Positions 22,291 through 30,725 of a stretch of 64,000 bases of DNA are shown here, one piece after another. Numbering within the stretch: position 1 is the stretch's first letter; every line of letters starts with the position of its first letter. The stretch is from a virus. The stretch covers positions 1 through 64,000 of IMG/VR virus record IMGVR_UViG_3300009093_000039; one strand, 5' to 3'. The notes beneath the pieces were generated by a model. That model did not search any database. It was not told the DNA's origin and saw nothing but the letters and a program-made list of their open reading frames with translations. The position numbers were made by a program, and so were the translations under genes.

Positions 22291-25200
22291 ATGCTTGAGA
22301 AGACGATCACCTACAAGTCAGGTACCAACCCGCACGACTGGAACCTGACCCTCCCCATCGACCCCAACTACAGCAACCAGAAGCGTCGCGTTCTGGTCGT
22401 GCTGCAGACGGTCGACAGCCGCGACCTCAAGGAAGAGGGACTGCTGGCGTCGAAGCAGACACGTACCGCCTTCGTCGAATCGGTGAAGATGGCACGCAAA
22501 ATGGCTCGCCTTCGCAACTCGAATCTACCCGACTTCGGGTGGGCCGTCGTCAACTACAACGCACGTCGGCACCTCCACCTCAAGGACCAGGCGAAGGCCG
22601 AAGCCGAGTCGGAGTTCAAGGCCAGGCTCCAGACCATCATCAAGAAGCTCAACCCGACGCACATCCTCTTCAGCGGGGACGTGCAGAAGCTGTACCCGAG
22701 CATCAAGCATGCTCAGCTGAAGAACGGCTGGGTGCACGAGATCGACGGACGCAAGGTCGTGTCGACCGTCGACTTCAGCCGGCTGCTGGAGAAGGTCGGG
22801 CTCTACGCCAACCTGCTGGGCTTCTGGTGCCAGCACCTCGCCAACCTGCTCGTCGGCACGTTGCCGCATAGCCTGGCGGGCCTCGAAGTCAAGCCGGTCC
22901 TGGTCGACACGATCAAGAAGTTCGACCAGATGATGGTCGAGTGGGATGCGGTGGCTGATCGTGGCGGCGAGTTCGGGCTCGACACCGAGACCAAGAACCT
23001 GACGGTGAACAAGAACCGCATCTTCACGATGCAGATGACGTTCGACCACAGCCCCAATAAGGGTTACGTCCTGCCCATCGACCACCCGCACGCGGACAAC
23101 CCGTTCTCGATCGACGAACGGAAGTACATCAAGCGCGAGCTCAAGCACAGGTTCGGCGACATGAAGCGCAAGTGCCTCATGATCTGCTTCAACGGTGCCT
23201 TCGACCTGCGCGTCATTCGCAAGGCGCTGCACCTCGACATCATCGGCATGCCCATTTGGGAGTGCATGGCAGGCGAGCACAACCTCGACGAGAACTGCTC
23301 GAGTCTCAAGTACGTGGGCGTCTACGGCGACGGCGTGGGCAAGAAGCGCATGAGCGCCAACGGCCTGGCCGGTGTCTTCGCCTCCTACGGCAACGACTTC
23401 TATCTGCTCGAGTCCGGGTTCACGAAGGAAGATCGAGCCACGGTCGCGAACGTGAGTCCGAAGGACAAGGACTTCCTGCGGTACGCCGCAATGGACACGG
23501 TCTCGATGCTCGGCATCAAGCGTTCGCAGATCGAGCGCGCGGGCTTCCAGACCGTCGACGGCAAGAACTATCGGCCGCTCTTCATCCGCCACATGCTGTG
23601 TCAGATGAGCGACACGATCCACCAGCTGTCCCACCTGAAGGAAGCTGGCTCGCTCGTCAACCGCAAGTACCTGCGCTCGCTCCTGCATCCCGACTCGGTG
23701 CTGGTCAAGGCCATCGCAGAACTGGGCGACGAGTTCAAGACCTTCCCCGAAGTCAAGGAAGCGAACAAGCAACTGCTGGCCGAGGCCGGCTTCAAGACCG
23801 GTGGCCTGTTCGGTTCCGGCAACGCTGCCTGGACATTCTCGTTCACGAAGCCGAAGCACAAGGCCAAGCTGTTCTTCGATGTCATGGGCATGGAGGCCAT
23901 CAACAAGACCGAGAAGGGGGAGCCCTCGGTCGACAAGGAGTTCATCGAGACCTACAAGGATCGGAACTTCCTGGTTGCCAAGTTCGGCGAGTACACCGCG
24001 GCGTCGAAGATGCTGGGCACCAACGTCAAGGGATGGCTCAAGCTGCTGAAGGCGATCGACGGCCTGTTCGACGATCACCTCCGCTCCGACATCGTGTTCT
24101 TCGATGTCGACACGGGTCGACTCGCAAGCCGAAATCCCAATCTCCAGAACATCCCGACTCGCGGCAAGCTGTCGAAGATCATCAAGGAAATGTTCATCAC
24201 TGCCGATGGTCATCTCCAGATCCGGTTCGACTACTCGGCGCACGAGGTACGTGGCTGGTCTATCGTTGCGCTCGACAAGATCCTGGCGGCGACGTTCAAG
24301 GTCGGCCAGGGTCTGCGCCAAGCCTGGATCAAGAAGCATCCGCCGATGATCCTCGTCAACTCGAAGGGCGAGCCCATCAAGCTGCCGATGGCGAAGGAGA
24401 TCCGCGAGACCTACGAGGCCGAGCTCAAGAAGTGCAAGGACAAGGCTCGCATCACGTTGCTGAAGCGCGTGATCGAGACCGACGACATCGCCACGCGCTT
24501 GAAGAAGGAAGGCGACGTCCACATCCAGAACGTCTACCGGTTCTTCAACAAGTGGGTCGAGAAGTCGGACCCACTGCGCGACGCCATCAAGGCCGTCGTC
24601 TTCGGTACCATCTACGGCAAGTCGGCATCGACCCTCGGGCACGACACGAAGAAGGCCGAGTTCGATGCGCTGAAGGAGAAGATGGGCGTCGCCTACAAGG
24701 CCGGCAACAAGAAGGAGCTGGCTGATCTCGAAGAGCAGTACCGCGCGCTCATGGAGGACGACCGCGAGGACTACGCGCAGAACATCATCGACAAGATGTT
24801 CTCGGCGTTCAAGATGGGTCACAAGTGGCTGCAGCGCATGAGTGACAAGGCGGAGAACGAGCAGCACGTCTACAGCCCGATCTATCGCATCCGTCACCTG
24901 TGGGCCTCCCTCACCAAGGATCGCCAGATCGTGAGCCGCCAGGTGCGTCGTGGTATGAACGCGCCGATTCAAGGCTTCGCATCCGAGGTCGCGGTCAAGG
25001 GCAGTCGTCTGGTCATGATGAACTACTACCGGTTGCAGCCGAAGCTCAAGGCCATGATCGGTCTCGACGCCAAGGCGAAGTTCCCGGTCAGGTTCAACCG
25101 CATCGTCCACGACGCATCGTACTTCACGGTGCCGTACTCGATGGTGCTGCCGTTCATGCACATCCTCCAGTACGATGCGACCTACGGCGTGACCAAGGCC

Positions 25201-25554
25201 TACAAGGACGAGTTCGATCTCGAGTTCACGGTCGAGCCCGAGATCGAAATGGAAATCGGCGTCCAGGACACGAAGAGCCGTAAGTGGGGCTGGGCTCTGC
25301 CTGAGCTCTTCGCCCACATCGAGGCCGCGGTCGACGATGGCGTGAAGGCTGGCTACCTGACCGAGTCGAAGGACGAGATCATGAAGCAGATCCTCCAGCC
25401 ATACCGGAGCGACGAGTGCCTCGCGTTCTTGAACAAGCGCTTCCCGTACCTGGGCGTCGACCTCGAAGCCGAGATCAAGGAAGCGCTGGCCGTCTTCGAC
25501 AAGGACTACCGCAAGCGCGCGAAGGCCAAACCGAAAGAGAAGGAAGCAGCATGA
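22291..25554 (+). CDS. DNA polymerase, family A-like, with 3'-5' exonuclease
   Basis: The 1087-residue replicative polymerase has an N-terminal domain of about 220 residues of unclear type. A DEDDy proofreading domain follows: LDTE (D231, E233), NGAFD (N301-D305) and Y398-x3-D402. The polymerase domain shows motif A DYSAHEVR (D647), motif B K767-AVVFGTIYG (Y775) and RRGMNAPIQGFASEVAVK. Motif C reads IVHDAS: Asp941 is kept but the usual following Glu is Ala942. A charged insertion lies between motifs A and B. The next gene overlaps by 4 bases. It should copy the phage genome, which may contain modified guanine. Confidence 0.9.
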   Translation: MLEKTITYKSGTNPHDWNLTLPIDPNYSNQKRRVLVVLQTVDSRDLKEEGLLASKQTRTAFVESVKMARKMARLRNSNLPDFGWAVVNYNARRHLHLKDQAKAEAESEFKARLQTIIKKLNPTHILFSGDVQKLYPSIKHAQLKNGWVHEIDGRKVVSTVDFSRLLEKVGLYANLLGFWCQHLANLLVGTLPHSLAGLEVKPVLVDTIKKFDQMMVEWDAVADRGGEFGLDTETKNLTVNKNRIFTMQMTFDHSPNKGYVLPIDHPHADNPFSIDERKYIKRELKHRFGDMKRKCLMICFNGAFDLRVIRKALHLDIIGMPIWECMAGEHNLDENCSSLKYVGVYGDGVGKKRMSANGLAGVFASYGNDFYLLESGFTKEDRATVANVSPKDKDFLRYAAMDTVSMLGIKRSQIERAGFQTVDGKNYRPLFIRHMLCQMSDTIHQLSHLKEAGSLVNRKYLRSLLHPDSVLVKAIAELGDEFKTFPEVKEANKQLLAEAGFKTGGLFGSGNAAWTFSFTKPKHKAKLFFDVMGMEAINKTEKGEPSVDKEFIETYKDRNFLVAKFGEYTAASKMLGTNVKGWLKLLKAIDGLFDDHLRSDIVFFDVDTGRLASRNPNLQNIPTRGKLSKIIKEMFITADGHLQIRFDYSAHEVRGWSIVALDKILAATFKVGQGLRQAWIKKHPPMILVNSKGEPIKLPMAKEIRETYEAELKKCKDKARITLLKRVIETDDIATRLKKEGDVHIQNVYRFFNKWVEKSDPLRDAIKAVVFGTIYGKSASTLGHDTKKAEFDALKEKMGVAYKAGNKKELADLEEQYRALMEDDREDYAQNIIDKMFSAFKMGHKWLQRMSDKAENEQHVYSPIYRIRHLWASLTKDRQIVSRQVRRGMNAPIQGFASEVAVKGSRLVMMNYYRLQPKLKAMIGLDAKAKFPVRFNRIVHDASYFTVPYSMVLPFMHILQYDATYGVTKAYKDEFDLEFTVEPEIEMEIGVQDTKSRKWGWALPELFAHIEAAVDDGVKAGYLTESKDEIMKQILQPYRSDECLAFLNKRFPYLGVDLEAEIKEALAVFDKDYRKRAKAKPKEKEAA

Positions 25555-26072
25555 AGCTCCGAGCCATCAAGCGTCGGACCGACAAGCACTACTACGGCAT
25601 GTGGACGATCCGCTGGCCTCTCAAGCCGCAGCCCGTCGTCCCCATCGCCGACCCCGTCTCCAAGCACGCGCTCATGATGACGAGCGAGCTGGGTGCTCTC
25701 TACGGAGCGACGAAGCTGCCTCCAGGTTGTGAGGCCCAGGGTATCGTTGTCCGTGAGGCATCGTCGATCCCCAAGCGCTTGCAGTGCAAGGACATCCCCG
25801 ACCTGCCGATCCTCGAACTCCTGCGCGATCTCCCCAACTGGAAGGTCGCCGGTCTGTTCCATGTCCAACGCCAAGGCTGTCCGTGGCCGGGCTTCGAGAA
25901 CTCGGTGACGCCAGCCTTTCCTCAAGGGGACAAGACGCCACCCAAGCTCGTGCTCGCAAAGATGAGGTCGCTCATTGCCCGCGGTCTCATTGATGGCTGT
26001 GCCTGCAACTGCCGCGGTGACTTCGCACTCACAGAGAAAGGACGCGCCCTCGTTGGCGCGCGCAAGACATGA
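25551..26072 (+). CDS. Hypothetical protein, 173 aa
   Basis: ATG 25551 overlaps the polymerase stop (ATGA). The protein is basic at the N-terminus (MKLRAIKRRTDKHYYGMW). The C-terminal 55 residues (PPKLVLAKMRSLIARGLIDGCACNCRGDFALTEKGRALVG) look like a winged-helix with a C-x-C insert, so it may bind nucleic acid. Polymerase accessory function is possible from position only. Confidence 0.7.
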   Translation: MKLRAIKRRTDKHYYGMWTIRWPLKPQPVVPIADPVSKHALMMTSELGALYGATKLPPGCEAQGIVVREASSIPKRLQCKDIPDLPILELLRDLPNWKVAGLFHVQRQGCPWPGFENSVTPAFPQGDKTPPKLVLAKMRSLIARGLIDGCACNCRGDFALTEKGRALVGARKT

Positions 26073-26725
26073 AGCTCAGAGGCTACATGGCCCTCGGTGG
26101 AGGGCAAGAGGTCGTGTTCCCTCACTTCACGCAGTATGAAGGTGAGGGCGTGGGTCCGAAACGAGGTCGGTGGAAGATGGACACCGACCTTGAGACCCAC
26201 ACGCTGTCGATCCCATCGCGGGACAAGCAGGTGCAGCTGTTCTTCAACCACGGCGCTCAGTGGCTGCCGGCCCGTGGACATCCCGACTTCCGGGACATGA
26301 TGTCCATCATCGACTCGACCGATGGTCAGAACTACAGGGAGAAGTTGCGTCACGTGCTCGGAGCATTGCAACCCGACTTCATCGGTGTTGTAAATAATGT
26401 CTCCACCTCGACGCATCGAAGCCTTGCCTTCCTTGCCGGTGAGACGCCCATTCACTTCTACGGTCTGCACGACCTGAAGCACAAGGGCTCCTACCTCGCG
26501 TGGTCAACCGACCTGAAGGACATCCAGCAGCTGCTGGTATCCGACTCCGACCCTCTGCGGTATCTGTTCTACCGCTTTCCAACCCTGGCGTACGACACCT
26601 TGTTCCTACCGCAAGAGCGCATCTGCGCGCAGTGGTGGACGTGGATCAAGCGCACCGACTTCAATGCGCTCCAGCCCTTCAATGCTCTGGAGCGCAGGCT
26701 GTTCGGCCAACCCATGGAACTCTGA
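26069..26725 (+). CDS. Hypothetical protein, 218 aa
   Basis: A mixed alpha/beta protein (MKLRGYMALGGGQEVVFPHF...) lying between polymerase and primase genes, coupled by a 4-base overlap upstream and 2 bases from the primase start. Segments such as LGALQPDFIGVVNN and YLAWSTDLKDIQQLL suggest a folded enzyme-like core. No motif is recognised. Confidence 0.75.
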   Translation: MKLRGYMALGGGQEVVFPHFTQYEGEGVGPKRGRWKMDTDLETHTLSIPSRDKQVQLFFNHGAQWLPARGHPDFRDMMSIIDSTDGQNYREKLRHVLGALQPDFIGVVNNVSTSTHRSLAFLAGETPIHFYGLHDLKHKGSYLAWSTDLKDIQQLLVSDSDPLRYLFYRFPTLAYDTLFLPQERICAQWWTWIKRTDFNALQPFNALERRLFGQPMEL

Positions 26726-26727
26726 CG

Positions 26728-27711
26728 ATGGACAGTCGTAAACTGGAGCACGTGATCCGAGAGCTCGGCCACTACTCTGGTCCGAAGAAGCGTGGGTCTG
26801 GTGACACCACGTTCGTCTCGTGTCCGTTCCACTCCGAGAACACACCGAGTGGACGCATCTTCCACTCGCAGTCGACCAAGAGTCCCGGCTTCTTCAAGTG
26901 CTATGGCTGTGGCAAGACTGCGCCTTGGGATGAAGTAGCGCCGATGCTCGGCCTCAAGGCCTACAAGTGGGCACCGCCCAGCGAGCAGTATGCCCACACC
27001 CTGCGCGAACGCAGGCAGGACCCCGGCGAGGTCAAGCTCGTCTTCTATCCGCTGCCCGCAGGCAAGGTCTGGCGAGAGATCAAGACCGACTTCCTGCTCG
27101 AAGTTGTGAAGGCACGCATGTGCCGTGCGATCTACGACGACGGGATCAGGAGCGCCAAGATGCTCTACTTCCCGGTCATGGTCAAGGGTGAGCTCAGGGG
27201 CTACATCCGTGCACGGACACGCAAGGACAAGAACGGGAAGCCCAGCTATCTGAACTCGCGTGGTGGCTGGTCGCATGACTACGGGCTATTCCTCTACGAC
27301 CAGGCCGTAGCATTGATGAATAAGCTCGGCCTCAAGACCATCGTGCTGTGCGAAGGCCCGCGCGATGCTCTGCGCTTGCAGACGCTGGGCATCCCAGCCA
27401 TCTCGATCCTGGGCACGCAGTCGTGGTCGACACGCAAGAGCCAACTGATCGAGATGACCGGCGCTGAACGCATCGTCCTAGCATTTGACGGAGATGACGC
27501 GGGCATCAAGGCAACGGAGCTGGCACAGCCGACGCTCGAGACGATGGTGAAGGTCGTGGTCTTCGATCTCTGTGGCAAGGACAGCCCGTACTGGCCGTAC
27601 CGTGACGAGGAAGAGCCTACCAAGGCAGCAAAGGCCGCGGGCGTCGACCTGTGGGACCCGGGCAACATGCCCATGAAGAAAGTGAAGCAGCTGAGAGCGC
27701 TATGTATCTGA
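26728..27711 (+). CDS. DnaG-type DNA primase (CHC2 zinc finger + TOPRIM)
   Basis: This 327-residue primase makes RNA primers for replication. The zinc ribbon has ligands C32-x2-H35 and C58-x2-C61 (CPFH ... CYGC). The catalytic TOPRIM domain has the conserved Glu in IVLCEGPRDALRL and the D-x-D in VLAFDGDDAG. It is shorter than bacterial DnaG and lacks a clear helicase-binding C-terminal domain. ATG 26728 is chosen; the longer open frame overlaps the previous gene. The replicative helicase is not in this window. Confidence 0.9.
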   Translation: MDSRKLEHVIRELGHYSGPKKRGSGDTTFVSCPFHSENTPSGRIFHSQSTKSPGFFKCYGCGKTAPWDEVAPMLGLKAYKWAPPSEQYAHTLRERRQDPGEVKLVFYPLPAGKVWREIKTDFLLEVVKARMCRAIYDDGIRSAKMLYFPVMVKGELRGYIRARTRKDKNGKPSYLNSRGGWSHDYGLFLYDQAVALMNKLGLKTIVLCEGPRDALRLQTLGIPAISILGTQSWSTRKSQLIEMTGAERIVLAFDGDDAGIKATELAQPTLETMVKVVVFDLCGKDSPYWPYRDEEEPTKAAKAAGVDLWDPGNMPMKKVKQLRALCI

Positions 27712-28076
27712 AGCCGATCCTGAGACAAGACTGTCCTGACTGCGGTCTGCCCCTGAAGACGAAAGAGACCCGCTTCGAGGCTCGCAAGCGTCGGTGTGAC
27801 GAGGGTCATGTCCATTTCACGCTTGGCCTGCGCTTCATCGACCGTCCGTCGTACAACAAGTTCGATGTGGCACGGCAGCATAAGCGGCCCAGCCCTACGG
27901 ATGCTGACGTGCGATTCCTCGAACCGGGTGATCCGCCGGAGCCGCCTCCGAGGCCGGAGCCTGAACCGGAGTCCGAACCCGAGGACACGAGCTCCGGACC
28001 TCGACAGTACATCAAGACCGGACACTTCGTGTCCACCAACGAATACGGTGGACGCGTCTACCGAATGAGGTGGTGA
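27702..28076 (+). CDS. Zinc-ribbon protein with Pro/Glu-rich linker, 124 aa
   Basis: The N-terminus (MYLKPILRQDCPDCGLPL ... RRCDEGHVHF) has a C-x2-C and a C-x3-H pair, a short zinc ribbon. Residues 70-100 are a proline/glutamate-rich linker (PPEPPPRPEPEPESEPED), and the C-terminal 25 residues are basic. It overlaps the primase gene by 10 bases. It resembles the zinc-ribbon protein at 34191 in design. Function unknown. Confidence 0.75.
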   Translation: MYLKPILRQDCPDCGLPLKTKETRFEARKRRCDEGHVHFTLGLRFIDRPSYNKFDVARQHKRPSPTDADVRFLEPGDPPEPPPRPEPEPESEPEDTSSGPRQYIKTGHFVSTNEYGGRVYRMRW

Positions 28077-28077
28077 C

Positions 28078-28437
28078 ATGAACGATCTGGTACCACGTAC
28101 CTACGTCGATGAGAGACGAGAGCTCCGAGCGCCGCCGACCCGCATCTTCCTGCTGTGGATCAATGCGGTGCTGACCGAGCAGGAGCTGCTCAAGATCAAG
28201 GAGTCGATCAACAGTTTTATCGACGCCGAAGTGACGCCTACGTGGACCCTGGTCAAGTTCGATGCCGAGGTTTCCGTTGCGGCCATCAAGCACGTCCTCA
28301 AGCCGGAGCACAAGTACCTCCTGCAGCTGAACGCTGATGCGACAGTTCTGAGCGCCAACTTCAACCTCGAAGCCAAACAAGCCAAGATGATGCGCGAGTT
28401 CCTCGATCGAGGCCGCAAGCTCTTGCTCTCGAAATAG
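28078..28437 (+). CDS. Hypothetical protein, 119 aa
   Basis: A mostly helical protein (MNDLVPRTYVDERREL... INAVLTEQELLKIKESINSFID) with a strand-rich middle and a helical tail. It is followed by a TAG stop, then 10 bases to the DpdA-like gene. No family recognised. Confidence 0.75.
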   Translation: MNDLVPRTYVDERRELRAPPTRIFLLWINAVLTEQELLKIKESINSFIDAEVTPTWTLVKFDAEVSVAAIKHVLKPEHKYLLQLNADATVLSANFNLEAKQAKMMREFLDRGRKLLLSK

Positions 28438-28447
28438 AAAGAAGACG

Positions 28448-29785
28448 ATGCGACAGCTTCCGAAGCCCGGATACTATTGGGCGCCTGCTGCCATGGAGCA
28501 GCTCTACAACCAGTCTCTCATCAAGAAGCCGTTCCACGGCTCGTATGAGCCGCACATGTACCGCAAGGAGATCGAGGGCAAGGCTGCCGGCGTCCGCATC
28601 ATGGAGGGCATGGGTCAGCGCATCGCTCACAGCGCGCGCATCAAACTCAAGGACGCCTGGCATCCGGGTCGCGAGCTGCTGCAGCGCACGCACTTCGGCC
28701 TCTACAACGCGCAGGACAAGGTGATGAAGGAGTCGCACCTTCATCAAGCACGTGAGCTCGGCAAGCTGTGCTACCGCATCCAGGACTCGGGCGGCTTCCA
28801 GCTCTTCACCGGCCTGAAGGACTTCATCGATCCTATCGAGCTGACAGCGCTGCACGACACGTTCGCCGACTCGGGCGTCGGTCTCGACCTCCCGCTCTCG
28901 CTCGTCGACGATCCGATCCTGGTGCAAGCCGGCGCCCGGATGCTGGCCGCGAATTCCAAGGTCATGGTCAAGGCGCGCAAGGCCAAGTGGGCGCTGATGA
29001 ACGTGAGCCACGGCCTGACACCGCAGCTCCGCGCCAAATGGCAGAAGATCGCGCTCGCCGAGCCGATGGACAGCCTGTGCATCGCAGGCCTGCGCGGCTC
29101 GATCCTCGACACCGCGGTGGGCGCGAACCCGATGGCGATCGCGGCCCACATGCTGGTGGGCATGCTCCATCCGGCCGACTACAAGCACTACCACTTGCTG
29201 GGTCTGAGCTCTGTCATCGGCATGAGCCTCGCGGCCGTGATCGCGAACCTGCACCAGAAGGTCGTGACCTCGGACTCGACGACGTATCTGAACGGCCAGC
29301 AGTTCAAGAACTTCATCAACGGGACGATCCCGCCGCGCGAAGGGAACTACGGCCGCATCAAGTGCAGCTGCCCCATCTGCAACTTCATCGAGTACGAGTA
29401 CTGGATGGATGGCTTCCCGACGCTGATGCTGCTGCACAACGCGGAGCAGATCAACAAGGGCTGCGAGACCTTGAATGGCCTGGCTTCGATCGCCATCGCC
29501 AAGAAGCTGAAGGGCACTGAGATCGCGCGCTTCTTCTACAAGGCAGGCGTCGGTTTCGACAAGCGCGTGCTGCCGGCCATGGGTCGCGCCTTCGATCTGA
29601 TCCTCCAGACTAAGAAGTACGAGCAGGCCTGTGCCATCGACTACTCGGTGAAGAAGACAGCGATGGGCACGCTCTTCGACACCGTGAAGACGGTTCCGAA
29701 GGAAGACCTGAGCCGACAGTACTGGATCATCAAGCGCTATGGGAAGTACCACAAGACGGACTTCTTTGCAGGGCTCAAACCGTAA
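28448..29785 (+). CDS. dpdA: DNA 7-deazaguanine transglycosylase (DpdA, TGT-like)
   Basis: This 445-residue protein belongs to the tRNA-guanine transglycosylase superfamily. RIQDSGGFQLF holds the TGT signature with catalytic Asp113. GLDLP near residue 145 fits the second Asp region. The zinc ligands are C306-x-C308-x2-C311 and H330 (in LLHN). In phages carrying preQ0 genes, this family swaps guanine in DNA for a 7-deazaguanine to evade restriction. The queC, queE and folE genes follow within 2.5 kb and queD lies further on, supporting DpdA rather than a tRNA enzyme. It ends in a CCGTAAATAG motif. Confidence 0.88.
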   Translation: MRQLPKPGYYWAPAAMEQLYNQSLIKKPFHGSYEPHMYRKEIEGKAAGVRIMEGMGQRIAHSARIKLKDAWHPGRELLQRTHFGLYNAQDKVMKESHLHQARELGKLCYRIQDSGGFQLFTGLKDFIDPIELTALHDTFADSGVGLDLPLSLVDDPILVQAGARMLAANSKVMVKARKAKWALMNVSHGLTPQLRAKWQKIALAEPMDSLCIAGLRGSILDTAVGANPMAIAAHMLVGMLHPADYKHYHLLGLSSVIGMSLAAVIANLHQKVVTSDSTTYLNGQQFKNFINGTIPPREGNYGRIKCSCPICNFIEYEYWMDGFPTLMLLHNAEQINKGCETLNGLASIAIAKKLKGTEIARFFYKAGVGFDKRVLPAMGRAFDLILQTKKYEQACAIDYSVKKTAMGTLFDTVKTVPKEDLSRQYWIIKRYGKYHKTDFFAGLKP

Positions 29786-29789
29786 ATAG
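29780..29789 (+). promoter_or_regulatory. CCGTAAATAG late-promoter-like motif
   Basis: CCGTAAATAG overlaps the DpdA stop codon, 8 bases before ATG 29798, and also supplies the AGGAG-like ribosome site. With so little room it can only be a promoter for an mRNA starting at or past the ATG, so here its function is doubtful. Confidence 0.3.
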
Positions 29790-29797
29790 GAGTTCCT

Positions 29798-30217
29798 ATG
29801 CACGTACTTGTCCACGCGGCCTCGGCCATCCCGTTCCTGCTCACCGGCCACTACGGTGCCGCCGCCATGTGTGTCGCACCTGACCTCGTGTGGCTGCCGG
29901 TCGAGCGCAAGTTCCGCAAGTCGGGCTTCCACGACTGGTACGTCTGGTCCTGGACCCTGACCGAGAACGAGTTGATCCCGTACCGACTCGTCCACTCGCT
30001 GCTGGTCATCGCCTTCGTGGCCGCATTCAGCTACTGCGCATTCGGCACCGCCTGGTGGTGCCTCGGCTGGCTCGTTCACGTCTGCCTCGACATCCCCAGC
30101 CACGCTGGCGTCATGCAGCCGCGCCCTCTCTTCCCCTTCAACTGGAAATGGCCCCATGCCCTCGTCCTTCCATACGTCCTGCGTCGTGCAGGACAAGACC
30201 GAACCCGTCGTGACTGA
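29798..30217 (+). CDS. Membrane protein with conserved His/Asp residues, 139 aa
   Basis: Hydrophobic segments lie at about residues 5-28, 66-85 and 87-103. H/D motifs (HVLVHAASAIPF, CVAPDLVWLP, RLVHSLLVI, WLVHVCLDIPSHAG) resemble YdjM-type membrane-bound metal-dependent hydrolases. It sits between dpdA and queC, so it may belong to the deazaguanine pathway or may just be a passenger. Its 3' end overlaps the queC-like start by about 60 bases. The function is not established. Confidence 0.6.
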   Translation: MHVLVHAASAIPFLLTGHYGAAAMCVAPDLVWLPVERKFRKSGFHDWYVWSWTLTENELIPYRLVHSLLVIAFVAAFSYCAFGTAWWCLGWLVHVCLDIPSHAGVMQPRPLFPFNWKWPHALVLPYVLRRAGQDRTRRD

Positions 30218-30725
30218 CCTCTGGCGCATCCGGCAGTCGAGCCGCACCGCCATCCTCTTCTCGGGTGGCTGGGACAGCCTGTACTGTCTGATCGAAGCCG
30301 AGCGTCGCATCGAGCAGCCCGACCTGCTGTTCTTCGACTACGGCCAGTCGTACCTGGAGCGCGAGATGATCGCGGTGCAATCGATGGAGAAGGAAGGCCT
30401 GAAGCGCCTCAAGTACATCAAGTACCCGCCGATCCCGACGCAGGACGGGAAGCCCGGCATCTTCGACAACCGCAACGGCCGGTTCCTCGAAGCCGCGGCC
30501 GCCATCGGCTACCAGCGCGTCTACTTCGGGTCTCGCAACCTGATCCCGCTCTTCGACAAGTACGGCGACTCGAACCGTATGTGGGCCAAGCGTCAAGGCC
30601 TGGAACTGGGCATCGAAGTCCCGACCCCCGCAACGCTCGTGCTCAAGCGCCAGATCATCAAGGCGTGCAAGCGAGTGTTCCCCGCCTACAGCCAACACGT
30701 CTTCTCGACCGAGGGCCTCTCGTGA
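30156..30725 (+). CDS. queC: QueC-like preQ0 synthase (PP-loop ATPase)
   Basis: QueC converts 7-carboxy-7-deazaguanine to preQ0 with ATP and ammonia. The PP-loop is FSGGWDSL (residues 35-42), and the following LLFFDYGQSYLEREM fits the family. At 189 residues it is shorter than bacterial QueC, and the C-terminal four-cysteine zinc site is absent. ATG 30156 overlaps the upstream gene; GTG 30210 is an alternative start. The next gene starts as GTGA on its stop. The missing zinc ligands leave open a changed substrate or role. Confidence 0.78.
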   Translation: MPSSFHTSCVVQDKTEPVVTDLWRIRQSSRTAILFSGGWDSLYCLIEAERRIEQPDLLFFDYGQSYLEREMIAVQSMEKEGLKRLKYIKYPPIPTQDGKPGIFDNRNGRFLEAAAAIGYQRVYFGSRNLIPLFDKYGDSNRMWAKRQGLELGIEVPTPATLVLKRQIIKACKRVFPAYSQHVFSTEGLS

